Positions 1 to 7,955 of a DNA stretch of 38,399 nt are shown in pieces. The translations under genes were made by a program, and so were the position numbers. Source of the stretch: Granulicella sp. (GTDB lineage: Bacteria; Acidobacteriota; Terriglobia; Terriglobales; Acidobacteriaceae). The notes below the pieces were generated by a model. The model saw nothing but the letters and a program-made list of their open reading frames with translations. It made no database searches and had not been told where the DNA came from. Numbering within the stretch: the first letter of the stretch is position 1; each line of letters opens with the position of its first letter. The DNA lies in NCBI GenBank assembly GCA_025357875.1, contig JANYLK010000216.1, positions 1 through 38,399 on the forward strand. The letters run 5' to 3'.

Positions 1-1387
1 CGCGCATGCGATCAATGAGCACATCGTCCGGGGCGAGCAGGGCCGCAGCTTTCGGATGCGCCACCTTCCACCGCTCAAGGCCAGCCTCAGCCGCAGCTTT
101 GTCCTGGCTGTTGGCAACAACAATCAGCGGCATCTTCGGCACGCGCGCAGCTCGCTTCGGTTTTACTTCCGAACCGGAAGCCGCCGCAGACGCTTCTGAC
201 TCTGGTGACGCTGCTGCTACCGAGCGTTTCCTGAATCGCTGTGCGCCAAATCCTTCGCCGTGCTGATACGTAAAAGATTTATCCGCCGCTGAAGCTGATT
301 CCGCCTTGGCCTTGGAAGGCTGAACCCGCTTCGGTTCTCCCGCCGCCTTGGCGAAGTGCGGAGGCCAGGGCGCGTCCCCCAGGCCTTCTGCTTCGTCCCG
401 TGCCGCGAGCTCGAGCAGCGGCTCCAGCGAGCCCGCATGCTCATCCATATCCGCATGCGGATCGCCAATCGTCGAGAAGCGCTCGGGCATGGTGAGCACG
501 GTAAAGTCTGCCGGTTCGCACGCGGGAACTTCATGCCAATGCAGCGGTGCAGACACCCGCGCATCAGATAATGGGCGCACCGAGTACGCCGACGCAGTAG
601 TGCGGTCCTTCGCGTTCTGGTTGTAGTCGAGGAAGACGCCGTGGCGTTCCTCCTTCCACCATTTTGACGTCGCAAGCGCAGGTGCACGCCGCTCAACCGC
701 ACGCGCAACCGCCAGCGCAGCGCGTCGAACTTCGGTGAATGTCCAGCGTGGATGAATGCGGACGTTGATGTGAATACCACGCGAACCGGAGGTCTTTGGC
801 CACGCGCGCAGGTTGTGTTCGGCGAGCAGCGCCTGAACTTCGAGCGCGACGCGTCGCACGTCGTCCCAGGCGACTCCCGGCCCCGGGTCGAGATCGATGC
901 GCAGCTCATCGGGATGATCCAGGTCGCCGGATCGAACCGGGTGCGGATGAAGCTCGATGCAGCCGAGATTCACTATCCACGCCAGACCCGCCGCGTCATC
1001 GACCACAACTTCTTCCGCGGTGCGTCCGGAGGGAAACGAAAGCGTGACGGTGCGTAGCCACTCGGGCCGCGACTTGGGATCGGGCGCTCGTTTCTGGTAG
1101 AACGGCTCCGCGTGCGCTCCATCGACAAAGCGTTTCAGCACGATCGGCCGGTCGCGAATTCCAGCCAGCGCGCCCGGTGCGACCGAGAGATAATAGCGCA
1201 CCAGGTCGAGCTTGGTGAGTTGAACTTGCTGAGAGAAGTAGAGCTTATCCGGGTTGGTGACCCGCACCGCCCGCGCGCCATCAGCGCCCTCGAAATTCAG
1301 GACCTCGGCAGTATCTTTTTTGGCGCCAACATGCACCGGGTCAGAGTACAACAGGTGACGATTGATTCGGTAGCGCACAGCCGACAT
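1..1387 (-). CDS. ligD: LigD-type NHEJ polymerase/primase domain protein, 3' end outside window
   Basis: The reading frame is open from an ATG at 1387 to the left edge, about 462 codons, so the C-terminus is missing. It reads as the archaeo-eukaryotic primase-like polymerase domain of LigD, which fills gaps and adds nucleotides during bacterial non-homologous end joining with Ku. Visible signatures are VTNPDKLYFS near residue 43, the metal-binding pair in RIDLDPGPG (D165, D167), SGSRGIHINV near 200, and the third acidic residue in FLDYNQN (D254) followed by ASAYSVRP. A low-complexity Ala/Ser/Lys linker follows. Just before the edge comes the segment ending LAPDDVLIDRM, which I recall from the end of actinobacterial polymerase domains. 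Whether a ligase or nuclease domain follows cannot be seen, and no Ku gene is in the window. The ribosome site is weak, so the start is moderately certain. Confidence 0.88.
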   Translation of the reverse strand, partial: MSAVRYRINRHLLYSDPVHVGAKKDTAEVLNFEGADGARAVRVTNPDKLYFSQQVQLTKLDLVRYYLSVAPGALAGIRDRPIVLKRFVDGAHAEPFYQKRAPDPKSRPEWLRTVTLSFPSGRTAEEVVVDDAAGLAWIVNLGCIELHPHPVRSGDLDHPDELRIDLDPGPGVAWDDVRRVALEVQALLAEHNLRAWPKTSGSRGIHINVRIHPRWTFTEVRRAALAVARAVERRAPALATSKWWKEERHGVFLDYNQNAKDRTTASAYSVRPLSDARVSAPLHWHEVPACEPADFTVLTMPERFSTIGDPHADMDEHAGSLEPLLELAARDEAEGLGDAPWPPHFAKAAGEPKRVQPSKAKAESASAADKSFTYQHGEGFGAQRFRKRSVAAASPESEASAAASGSEVKPKRAARVPKMPLIVVANSQDKAAAEAGLERWKVAHPKAAALLAPDDVLIDRMR

Positions 1388-1444
1388 TGAGCCTTGAGCG
1401 TCAACGCCCGCATCAAAACGTCATCTCAAAGGAGACAGAAAATC

Positions 1445-1840
1445 ATGGAGATCAAACGAAACGGCTCGCAGCCATCGGTCAAAGGGCCGTCAGATTGGTT
1501 CACAGGCAACGTCCGCATCGATCAACCGTTTCAAGGAACCGAAACCGCCCGCGTCGGCGGCGCGATCGTTACTTTCGAGCCCGGCGCCCGCACCGCGTGG
1601 CACACACACCCGCTCGGCCAGACCCTGATCGTAACCGCCGGCTGTGGTTGGGCGCAGCGAGTTGGCGGCCCGGTCGAAGAGATTCGCCCCGGTGACGTAG
1701 TGTGGTTTTCGCCGGGCGAGAAGCATTGGCACGGGGCCGCCACGACCACCGCAATCACCCACATTGCAATCGCGGAAAAGCTCGATGGCAAAGTCGTCGA
1801 CTGGATGGAGCACGTCACCGACGACCAGTATCGAATGTAA
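1445..1840 (+). CDS. Small Mn-type cupin, hydroxynitrile lyase-like
   Basis: This 131-residue single-domain cupin starts at an ATG preceded by AAAGGAG. It closely matches my memory of the Granulicella tundricola hydroxynitrile lyase (GtHNL), a manganese cupin that makes or cleaves (R)-cyanohydrins in vitro. The metal ligands fall at the same residue numbers: H53, H55, Q59 and H94. Ala40 and Val42, the positions changed in published GtHNL variants, also match, while residue 110 is Ala rather than the Gln I recall. The first cupin motif is WHTHPLGQ and the second is [16 protein letters not shown]. Related proteins are often annotated as (R)-mandelonitrile lyase or carboxymuconolactone-decarboxylase-associated cupins, and the physiological substrate is unknown. 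It sits between divergent ligD and the co-directional Y-family polymerase, 47 bases ahead of the latter. Confidence 0.9.
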   Translation: MEIKRNGSQPSVKGPSDWFTGNVRIDQPFQGTETARVGGAIVTFEPGARTAWHTHPLGQTLIVTAGCGWAQRVGGPVEEIRPGDVVWFSPGEKHWHGAATTTAITHIAIAEKLDGKVVDWMEHVTDDQYRM

Positions 1841-1887
1841 TGCCGAGCAAACATAAGGCGAATATAATAAAGGGTGCAGAGGTGCGC

Positions 1888-3207
1888 ATGGCCGACGATC
1901 TCCAAACCGACCGGTTCGGCTTCCTGCACATCGACCTCAACAGTTTCTTCGCCTCGGTCGAACAGCAGTTGCATCCCGAATATCGCAATCGCCCGCTCGC
2001 AGTCGTGCCCACGATGGCCGACACCACATGCTGCATCGCCGCGAGTTACGAAGCTAAAGCGCTCGGCATTAAAACCGGAACGCAGGTCGGCGAGGCCAAA
2101 CGCATCTGCCCGGAGATCGTCCTCATCGAAGGCAGCCTCAGCGTCTACGCTGAGTATTCGCACAAGATTGCGCAAGCCGTCGAACGCTGCTGCCCGGTCG
2201 CGCACATCCCCTCCATTGACGAGATGGTCTGTGAATTGATGGGCCGCGAACGCGAACCTCCACGCGCCCGCCAGATCGCTCTCCACATCAAGCAGGCGAT
2301 CCGCAATGACGTCGGTGAGACCCTACGCTGCTCCATCGGCATGGCGCCGAATCGCTACCTCGCCAAAATTGCCAGCGACATGCAGAAGCCCGACGGGCTG
2401 ATTGGTCTGCTGCCGTCGCAACTACCGCGGGCGATCTCGCACCTCGAACTGCGCGACTTGCCGGGAGTAGGCGCGAAGACCGAAGTTCGCCTGAACGCGA
2501 AGGGCATCACCACGATGCAGCAACTGCTCGCACTCGATCGAACCGGAATGCACGGACTTTGGGACAGCGTCTGGGGCGACCGTCTCTACCACTGGCTGCG
2601 CGGCGCAGAGACGGGCGACAACGGCGCGCCGGTCGACTCAGGCATTCAGAAATCGCTCGGCCACTCGCACGTTCTCGGTCCGGAACATCGCTCCCCCAAC
2701 GGTGCCTGGGCGGTCGCACACAAGCTACTGCACAAAGCTGCAATGCGCCTGCGTATGGAGCATTTCTACACCACGTCGATGGGTGTGACTATCCGCTACG
2801 CGTTGACGAAAGAGCAGGCGGCACGCATCAAGAGCAAAAAACATTTTAGTGGAATTCGCCACTCCGGCTGGGGCATGGAGGCGCGCTTCTCACCCTGCCA
2901 GGACACGCTTACGCTGTTGAACGTACTGCGCGGCGCGTGGGCCAAGCGTCCCGAAGGCCCGGGATTTGGCCGCCCCTTCTTCGTCGGCGTGACCATGCAC
3001 AACCTGATCCCAGAGAACGAATTTCAGGCCTCGCTCTTCGGCGATCCCGACAACCGCGCCGAACTCGCCGCCACTATGGACAAGCTCAACCTGAAGTACG
3101 GGCACACCACGCTGCACTTCGCTGGGATGTTGCCCGCGAAAGACTCCGCGCCGACTCGAATTGCCTTCACCCAGATCCCCGTGCAATATGGCGTGGACTA
3201 TATGTAA
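1888..3207 (+). CDS. Y-family DNA polymerase (DinB/ImuB/UmuC superfamily)
   Basis: This 439-residue translesion polymerase starts at an ATG preceded by AGAGGTG. An upstream in-frame ATG at 1840 overlaps the cupin stop and is less likely. The palm begins with HIDLNSFFASVEQ, carrying catalytic D16. The second catalytic pair is in SIDEM (D111, E112), so the metal site looks intact, unlike the inactive ImuB. Other marks are the YEAKALGIKTGTQVGEAK fingers segment, CSIGMAPNRYLAKIASDMQKPDG in the palm, and the helix-hairpin-helix DLPGVGAKTEVRL near residue 192. The C-terminal little-finger region is diverged and lacks a recognisable beta-clamp motif. It may be co-transcribed with the cupin. With ligD next door it suggests a DNA damage-tolerance neighbourhood, but no LexA box was found. 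Confidence 0.88.
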   Translation: MADDLQTDRFGFLHIDLNSFFASVEQQLHPEYRNRPLAVVPTMADTTCCIAASYEAKALGIKTGTQVGEAKRICPEIVLIEGSLSVYAEYSHKIAQAVERCCPVAHIPSIDEMVCELMGREREPPRARQIALHIKQAIRNDVGETLRCSIGMAPNRYLAKIASDMQKPDGLIGLLPSQLPRAISHLELRDLPGVGAKTEVRLNAKGITTMQQLLALDRTGMHGLWDSVWGDRLYHWLRGAETGDNGAPVDSGIQKSLGHSHVLGPEHRSPNGAWAVAHKLLHKAAMRLRMEHFYTTSMGVTIRYALTKEQAARIKSKKHFSGIRHSGWGMEARFSPCQDTLTLLNVLRGAWAKRPEGPGFGRPFFVGVTMHNLIPENEFQASLFGDPDNRAELAATMDKLNLKYGHTTLHFAGMLPAKDSAPTRIAFTQIPVQYGVDYM

Positions 3208-3335
3208 CCTAACGTATTCTTCGCATGAGAAACATGTGACAGCATATGCCACATTATCCATTTACCAGACAGGATGGCGCGGTGAGATCAGGCAAACTTG
3301 TCTCGGCTTTGCATCCGAAAGAATGCCAAGAAGAA

Positions 3336-3367
3336 AGCCCCGTCCACTCATTAAAGAGGGCGGGGCT
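3336..3367. terminator. Intrinsic hairpin, probably bidirectional
   Basis: A 10-bp stem (3336-3345 with 3358-3367, one G-T wobble) encloses a 12-base loop. Read on the minus strand it is followed by a T-rich tract, and on the plus strand by CTCTTT. It sits 22 bases past the stop of the minus-strand DUF6580 gene and about 130 bases past the Y-family polymerase stop, so it can serve both convergent genes. Confidence 0.75.
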
Positions 3368-3389
3368 CTTTGCGTTACCAAGCAGATGT

Positions 3390-3977
3390 CTACGCCAGGT
3401 TGTTGTTCTGTGCGGCGTGGAGCGATTCGACGATTTTGGCGGCGAGCACGGGCAGGCCGAAGAGGGCGCCGGCGGTTATCGCGGTCGAGGCGAGGTCGTT
3501 GCGGTAGAACGGGAGCCCGGCGGTATAACAGGCGGCGAGTCCGGCCAGCGTGCGCGGATACATCGCTCCAACTGCGCTTCCGGCCCAGACCATGAAGTTC
3601 GAGAGCAGGAAGAAGGATGTCGCGGAGGCGAGCACGCCGACGCCGACGCGGAGGATGCTGGACTTCTGCAGTAAGCCCATGCCGATCAAGCAGACTGCGG
3701 CGTACCAAAGCCAGGTGACCACATACGCACTCGCATGGAAGGCATATTGATAGGCGTAGACGGTGAGGTAGTAGTCGGTCGCGATGAGGACGGCGACGGC
3801 GGAGGCAAGTTTGAGAGCGGCGTTGCGGGTGACGTTGGTCGAAGAGCCTGAGCCCATTCTGGAGCCAAAGAAGAGCAGGCCACCGCCGACCGCGGTGAAG
3901 TTCCAGGCAGTGGCGTGGTAGGCGTGAGGAAGGATGCGGCTAAGCACGGCGAGCAGGAGAACGATGTAGGCGAGCAT
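3390..3977 (-). CDS. DUF6580-type integral membrane protein
   Basis: This 195-residue hydrophobic protein has five or six predicted membrane segments. The start ATG at 3977 is chosen because GAGG lies about six bases upstream and the protein then opens directly with a membrane helix (MLAYIVLLLAVLSRILPH). An in-frame extension to 4040 lacks support. The first helix followed by a WNFTAVGGGLLFFGSRM segment is the pattern I associate with the DUF6580 family of putative transport proteins, which resembles the substrate-binding part of ECF importers. The substrate is unknown and no energising ATPase is nearby. It is divergent from the ArsR gene and is followed by a strong hairpin. Confidence 0.75.
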   Translation of the reverse strand: MLAYIVLLLAVLSRILPHAYHATAWNFTAVGGGLLFFGSRMGSGSSTNVTRNAALKLASAVAVLIATDYYLTVYAYQYAFHASAYVVTWLWYAAVCLIGMGLLQKSSILRVGVGVLASATSFFLLSNFMVWAGSAVGAMYPRTLAGLAACYTAGLPFYRNDLASTAITAGALFGLPVLAAKIVESLHAAQNNNLA

Positions 3978-4147
3978 GGAAACCTCGGAAGACTCTGAAG
4001 GGCAGGCGCGAAGACCGCGCGGGTGGGAAAACCTTGTCACTTTCGATTCTCAAGCTTCACGGCGGCGCGGTCAACCCCAACACTGCTGGGCACCGCCCGG
4101 AGTATGTCAGCAATTTGGTAGTTTACTTATCGAGAAAAGGGTATCCT

Positions 4148-4173
4148 TTACATATTCCCATATGAGCATGTAA
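4148..4173. promoter_or_regulatory. Putative ArsR operator (nested inverted repeats)
   Basis: TTACAT at 4148-4153 and ATGTAA at 4168-4173 form an inverted repeat. CATAT at 4151-4155 and ATATG at 4160-4164 form a second, inner one. The element ends nine bases before the ArsR start codon, the usual place for an autorepressor operator. AT-rich imperfect dyads like this are typical of ArsR-family sites. The assignment to this regulator is inferred from position only. Confidence 0.55.
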
Positions 4174-4182
4174 TGTTTCGTC

Positions 4183-4560
4183 ATGGCAAGAGCGAGTACC
4201 ACTTCCGATGCTTTCAACGCGATTGCCGAGCCCCGTCGGCGGGAGATTCTGAGCTATCTTGCCGGAGACGAACGGCCGGTGGGAGAGATCGTGGCAGCGC
4301 TCGGGCTGGAGCAGCCTTCCGTCTCGAAACACCTGCGCGTGCTGCGCGATGTTGGGCTGGTTCGGATGCGCTGCCAGGGCAGGCAAAAGCTGTACCGGAC
4401 CAATGCCGAGGCGATACGTCCTCTGCACGAGTGGACGGAAACGTTCGAGCGCTACTGGCAGCACCAGTTGAATCGAGTGAAGGAACTGGCGGAGGCGACG
4501 GTACGCCAAGGCTCAACCGTTTTGAAAACCCCTAACCCAAATCAAAAGGAGAAATCATGA
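4183..4560 (+). CDS. ArsR-family winged-helix regulator
   Basis: This 125-residue DNA-binding protein begins with DAFNAIAEPRRREILSYLAG. The recognition helix is EQPSVSKHLRVLRDVGLVRMRCQGRQKLYRTN (residues about 43-75). There is no Cys pair or His cluster of a metal sensor, so it belongs to the subgroup that is commonly paired with SRPBCC/AHSA1 proteins. The stop overlaps the start of the SRPBCC gene by four bases (ATGA), which implies translational coupling. The C-terminal tail from about residue 105 is charged and probably disordered. A palindrome just upstream suggests autoregulation. The inducing signal is unknown. Confidence 0.9.
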   Translation: MARASTTSDAFNAIAEPRRREILSYLAGDERPVGEIVAALGLEQPSVSKHLRVLRDVGLVRMRCQGRQKLYRTNAEAIRPLHEWTETFERYWQHQLNRVKELAEATVRQGSTVLKTPNPNQKEKS

Positions 4561-5006
4561 TTGCTACCGAACAGACTCTCGAAAACCTGACACTAACAAT
4601 CAACCAGGAGATTCACGTTAAGGCACCCATGGATGTAACCTTTGCCGCGCTGCTGGAACAACTGGGTCCCGGCAATGAGACGCCAGACGGAAAATCGCTC
4701 AACATGAAAATTGAAGCGTGGCCCGGTGGCAGGTGGTATCGCGACATGGGCGAAGGCAATGGACATTTCTGGGCCAACGTGAAGGCCATTATGCGGCCCA
4801 CGCTGCTGGAATTCGCGGGACCATTGTTCGCTTCGTTCCCGATGGTCTCGAACGTGCAGTATCGCCTGAGCGAAGTTAATGGGGGAACGTTGATCACCTT
4901 CCGGCACACTGCGCTGGGCTTCGTTCCCGAGGAGCAGAAGGCTGGGATGAACAAAGGCTGGGCGTCGATGAATGAACGCGTTCGCAGGCACGCCGAGGCT
5001 GGGTGA
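4557..5006 (+). CDS. SRPBCC / AHSA1-like ligand-binding protein
   Basis: This 149-residue soluble protein has the START-like fold signature. It opens with a strand and helix (EIHVKAPMDVTFAALLEQLG), then has WPGGRWYRD near residue 60, and ends with a helix in the KGWASMNERVRRHAEAG region. Members bind small hydrophobic ligands or aid other proteins, and no catalytic role can be assigned. It starts inside the end of the ArsR gene, with AAGGAG about seven bases upstream. ArsR-SRPBCC pairs are widespread and usually form one operon. It converges with the XRE gene, leaving only 39 bases between the two stops and no clear terminator. Confidence 0.85.
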   Translation: MIATEQTLENLTLTINQEIHVKAPMDVTFAALLEQLGPGNETPDGKSLNMKIEAWPGGRWYRDMGEGNGHFWANVKAIMRPTLLEFAGPLFASFPMVSNVQYRLSEVNGGTLITFRHTALGFVPEEQKAGMNKGWASMNERVRRHAEAG

Positions 5007-5045
5007 CGCCGGCAGCGTATGAGGATGGGGCAGGCTGCGATCGAA

Positions 5046-5270
5046 TTATTTCGAGCGAGTGCGCGGCGGATCGTAGTGGAAGACCTGTTCCAGTGGAACT
5101 GCAAAGACGTGCGCGATGCGGAAAGCAACTTCGAGAGAAGGCGAGTATTTATCGCCTTCAATCGCGTTGACGGTCTGACGGGTGACGAAGATACGGTCGG
5201 CGAGCTCCTGCTGTGTCATGGAGCGGGCGCCGCGAAGTTCGCGAATGGTGTTGCTGATTCGAGAAGTCAC
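5046..5270 (-). CDS. Short XRE-family (Cro/CI type) regulator
   Basis: This is a helix-turn-helix protein of 74 residues from a GTG at 5270. An ATG at 5312, one base after the upstream stop, would add 14 residues. The GTG is preferred because relatives begin close to the RIxxxIRELR helix and because AGG sequences lie just upstream, but the choice is uncertain. The HTH is SMTQQELADRIFVTRQTVNAIEGDKYSPSLEVAFRIAHVF, which matches the compact YozG/XRE group (Q-T-V-N-A-I-E recognition helix). Such short regulators usually act with an adjacent small membrane protein, here the gene directly upstream on the same strand. The ligand and operator are unknown. Confidence 0.85.
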   Translation of the reverse strand: MTSRISNTIRELRGARSMTQQELADRIFVTRQTVNAIEGDKYSPSLEVAFRIAHVFAVPLEQVFHYDPPRTRSK

Positions 5271-5313
5271 GGCCTGCCTACCTCTTTGTTTCTCGGGCTG
5301 GACAGCGGCCATC

Positions 5314-5721
5314 TCACGCGGACATCCGATAGGCGACAAGCTCGCGGATGATGCGAGCGGAACCGGCGAGGATGAGCAGGTGGAAGAGAATGCCGATGAG
5401 GAAGTTGGTTGAGCGCATGCTGCCGTGATCCCAGTAGAGGACGAGGATGACCACCAGACCCAGCCAGAGGATCATGTTGCTCCAGCGCGTGCCGATGCAT
5501 GCGACGGCCAGGTCGCGCTCGTCCTCTACGACGTTGCTGGAACGACCACGAACGAACATGCGGACTGAGGCGAACAACAAGAGCAGAACGATGACGACCG
5601 CGTGGAAATAGTGGTATCCGGGAGTAGAGTGTGCCAGAAAATGCGCGTAGTACGCGACGACTATTAGGATGCCGGCAAGTTGAGCCCAAAGAATCTTTTC
5701 TTGAAAGCTAAGACGTGCCAT
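5314..5721 (-). CDS. Small four-helix membrane protein paired with XRE regulator
   Basis: This 135-residue protein has about four hydrophobic helices and a central acidic VVEDERD motif between helices two and three. It resembles the DUF2178-type membrane proteins that commonly precede short XRE regulators. The start at 5721 is supported by GGAGAAAA about seven bases upstream, and the in-frame extension to 5766 is not. The stop is one base from the alternative ATG of the XRE gene, so the two are almost certainly one operon. A role as a membrane partner or signal input of the regulator is inference from context. Confidence 0.75.
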   Translation of the reverse strand: MARLSFQEKILWAQLAGILIVVAYYAHFLAHSTPGYHYFHAVVIVLLLLFASVRMFVRGRSSNVVEDERDLAVACIGTRWSNMILWLGLVVILVLYWDHGSMRSTNFLIGILFHLLILAGSARIIRELVAYRMSA

Positions 5722-5863
5722 GCGTTTTCTCCATGGCAAAAATAGTTGACATGGAGAACTGTACAAAAGCGCTGCTTTGATGTCAGATATTTTTTACATT
5801 ATCAGCAAAAAGTTGAGATGCTTTCGATTGCTGACGTTTCTTCAATTTGTGGGGAGCAATGAA

Positions 5864-6223
5864 ATGAGTGATTCTGCGACACCTAATCTGCCATCACGCA
5901 ATTTCGAGAGGACTGCTGATTTCTACAGAGCTTTAGGCTTCTCGGAACAGTGGCATGACAAACACTGGATGATTCTGAAATGTGGCAATTTGGTGTTGGA
6001 GTTTTTCCCGTATCCGGACCTTGATCCGTTGACCAGTTCATTCATGTGCTGCCTGCGGTTGGATGATCTTGATGCTTTCTATGCAGTCTGTAAAGACGCC
6101 GGGATCTCAGAAAAGTCTAGTGGTCAGCCGCGGCTCCATGCTCCTAAGGTGGAGTACTGGGGAGCCCGCGTGGGTGTGCTGATCGATCTGGATGGGACGC
6201 TGGTGCGGCTGATTCAGAATTAG
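5864..6223 (+). CDS. Bleomycin-resistance-like VOC-fold protein
   Basis: This 119-residue protein starts at an ATG preceded by GGGGAG. Longer in-frame starts add a segment that is unlike the family. It has the two-module vicinal-oxygen-chelate pattern: NLPSRNFERTADFYRALGF at the N-terminus, LEFFPYPDLDP in the middle, CLRLDDLDAFYAVCKDAG opening the second half, and VGVLIDLDGTLVRLIQN at the end. This matches BLMA/Sh ble-type drug-sequestering proteins, which bind bleomycins as dimers without catalysis. Actual resistance is unproven, and the natural ligand may differ. It is divergent from the membrane/XRE pair and is followed at once by a palindromic intergenic repeat. Confidence 0.88.
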   Translation: MSDSATPNLPSRNFERTADFYRALGFSEQWHDKHWMILKCGNLVLEFFPYPDLDPLTSSFMCCLRLDDLDAFYAVCKDAGISEKSSGQPRLHAPKVEYWGARVGVLIDLDGTLVRLIQN

Positions 6224-6234
6224 CTAGTCCCAAA

Positions 6235-6283
6235 GGCTAAAGCCCCTATACATTCTGTGGCGGCATGCCGGGACTAAAGTCCC
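6235..6283. repeat. Twin-palindrome intergenic repeat, copy A
   Basis: GGCT-AA-AGCC (6235-6244) and GGGACT-AA-AGTCCC (6270-6283) are two short palindromes with centres 37 bases apart. A third, CGGCATGCCG (6261-6270), lies between them. Copy B at 8327-8375 has the same layout and spacing. The element lies between convergent genes and could also act as a terminator-like hairpin. Confidence 0.7.
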
Positions 6284-6291
6284 AGCTTATC

Positions 6292-7737
6292 TCAGAAGCG
6301 AGTGGTCTCGAGGACCAGAACTGTAGCGACGGGATCGAGAGGTTTGGCGGGAAGCTGGACGTCAAGAGCATCGCCGGTCTGGGTCAGTTTGAGCGGCGTG
6401 TGGGCAGAATCGGCGAGCAGGTAGGCGTGGGTTACTTTGCGTGGAAGCTTGTCGAGGTGGAAGGCTCTGGTCGGCCAGGCGAAGAGTGTGATGTAGATGC
6501 GATCTGGCCTAGTCGTGGAGCGCCAATCCCAGGTGGGGATAAATTTGGGCGCGCCCTTTTTATCTTTCTCGGTGGCGGAGAAGGCACCGGCTTCGGGACC
6601 GAAGAGGGTGGGCTGGGTGCCGTAGATTGCCGCGCCGTTGACGGCGAGCCAGGCGCCCATTGCGCGGAGGCGATCGGCTTCGGCGGGCGGGACGACGCCG
6701 TGCGAGTCGGGGCCGATGTTGAGCAGATAATTACCGCCCTTGCTGGCGATGTCGATGAGGTTCCGGAGCAGCGTTTCCGCGGACTTGAAGTTCGTGTCGT
6801 AAGACTTGAAGCCCCAGGTGTCGTTCATGGTCATGCAGGATTCCCAGTCCCGGCCGGGAAAGCCCTGCGGCGGGATGTACTGCTCGGGCGTCTCGGTGTC
6901 GCCTTTGTAGCCGCCGCCGAGACGATTGTTCCAGATGAGGTTGGGGTGCTGGTTCAGGAGCGCGACGATCTCGGCAGCGCGCGCTGGCGTCATGTTGCCG
7001 GTGGGCGTGTCGAACCAGACGACCGTGGGAAAGTCTCCGTAATTTGTCAGCAGCTCTTTGATCTGTGGAATGGCCTTGGTGTGGAGATAGGTGTCGAAGT
7101 CTCCGTCCTGCGCCTTGTCCCAGTGATGGGTGGGAAGATCGTGCCGGCCTGTCTTCATCGCGCTGGCACCGGGGGCGGTCCAGTCTTGATCCTGCGAGTA
7201 GTAGAAGCCGAGTTTGAGGCCTTGCTTACGAGCTTCGTCTGCCAGCTCGCGGAGTGGGTCGCGGTGGAAGGGTGTGGCGGCGACGATGTTGAACGAGTTC
7301 GCTTTGGAGTCGAACATGGCGAAGCCGTCGTGATGCTTGGCGGTGATAACGATGTACTTCATGCCGGCGGATTTTGCAAGCGCAACGATGTCGTGCGCGT
7401 TGAACCCGGTGGGATTGAATTGCGTGGCTAGATTTTTATAATCCGCGACTGGAATGGAGGCGTTGTTCATAATCCACTCGCCGATGCTGGGAATTTGCTT
7501 GCCATCCCACGTGCCGGCGGGGATGGAGTAGAGACCCCAGTGGATGAACATGCCGAAGCGTGCCTCACGGAACCACTCCATGCGGGCATCTTTTTGGGCG
7601 GGGGTTTCGGTGTCCTGGATTGCGGCGATGGGATGTTGGACGGGCTGCGCAACGAACTTGCCGCCTTCGAGCTGGGCGTGTGTCAGCGGAGAGGCGGCTA
7701 GCAGGGCGACGATGGTGAGGAGGTGAGTCAGTTTCAA
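6292..7737 (-). CDS. Secreted alpha-L-fucosidase, GH29
   Basis: From a TTG at 7737 this is a 481-residue exported enzyme that would release terminal alpha-L-fucose from glycans. The TTG start gives a clean signal peptide (MKLTHLLTIVALLAASPLTHAQ) and has GGAG seven bases upstream. An ATG at 7794 would add 19 residues and has no ribosome site. Family marks are WFREARFGMFIHWGLYSIPAG near residue 55, KYIVITAKHHDGFAMFDS near 127, LKLGFYYSQDQDW near 175, and the nucleophile in VVWFDTPTG (D243). NYLLNIGPDSHGVVP marks the end of the barrel, and a C-terminal beta domain follows. The length is normal for the family. No other glycan-degradation gene flanks it. Confidence 0.92.
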   Translation of the reverse strand: MKLTHLLTIVALLAASPLTHAQLEGGKFVAQPVQHPIAAIQDTETPAQKDARMEWFREARFGMFIHWGLYSIPAGTWDGKQIPSIGEWIMNNASIPVADYKNLATQFNPTGFNAHDIVALAKSAGMKYIVITAKHHDGFAMFDSKANSFNIVAATPFHRDPLRELADEARKQGLKLGFYYSQDQDWTAPGASAMKTGRHDLPTHHWDKAQDGDFDTYLHTKAIPQIKELLTNYGDFPTVVWFDTPTGNMTPARAAEIVALLNQHPNLIWNNRLGGGYKGDTETPEQYIPPQGFPGRDWESCMTMNDTWGFKSYDTNFKSAETLLRNLIDIASKGGNYLLNIGPDSHGVVPPAEADRLRAMGAWLAVNGAAIYGTQPTLFGPEAGAFSATEKDKKGAPKFIPTWDWRSTTRPDRIYITLFAWPTRAFHLDKLPRKVTHAYLLADSAHTPLKLTQTGDALDVQLPAKPLDPVATVLVLETTRF

Positions 7738-7909
7738 AGCGATGCTCCGGGGTGGAATGGCGGCGTGGAAATTGTAAGCGCAAACCTCGGCCATGCGCGC
7801 GGGAAGGTTAGTGTCACCAAGAAAAACGTGGCCGGAGACAAATAGGCTGACGGACCAATACGTGTATACGGGCGGGCCCTTCCGGATACCCGGGACCGCA
7901 ACTACCGAG

Positions 7910-7928
7910 ATTCTGGCTGCGCCAGAAT
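7910..7928. terminator. Perfect hairpin after the act-cta operon; repeat copy
   Basis: ATTCTGGC (7910-7917) and GCCAGAAT (7921-7928) form a perfect 8-bp stem with a three-base loop. It begins 28 bases past the stop of subunit IV, so it may end the respiratory operon transcript. No T-run follows on the minus strand. The same outer arms recur at 8580-8600, which suggests a dispersed repeat used as a terminator. Confidence 0.55.
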
Positions 7929-7955
7929 GATGACGTTATGGTGGGTTGGCGCTAC

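Noticed and set aside
217..909. 230-codon minus-strand frame inside ligD
   Set aside because: It is out of frame with the LigD polymerase motifs, and its Arg/Ser-rich composition is typical of a shadow frame.
1531..2286. 251-codon minus-strand frame
   Set aside because: It is antisense to the cupin and Y-family polymerase, both supported by catalytic motifs.
6265..7431. 388-codon plus-strand open frame
   Set aside because: It is antisense to the GH29 fucosidase, with no ribosome site or recognisable domain.
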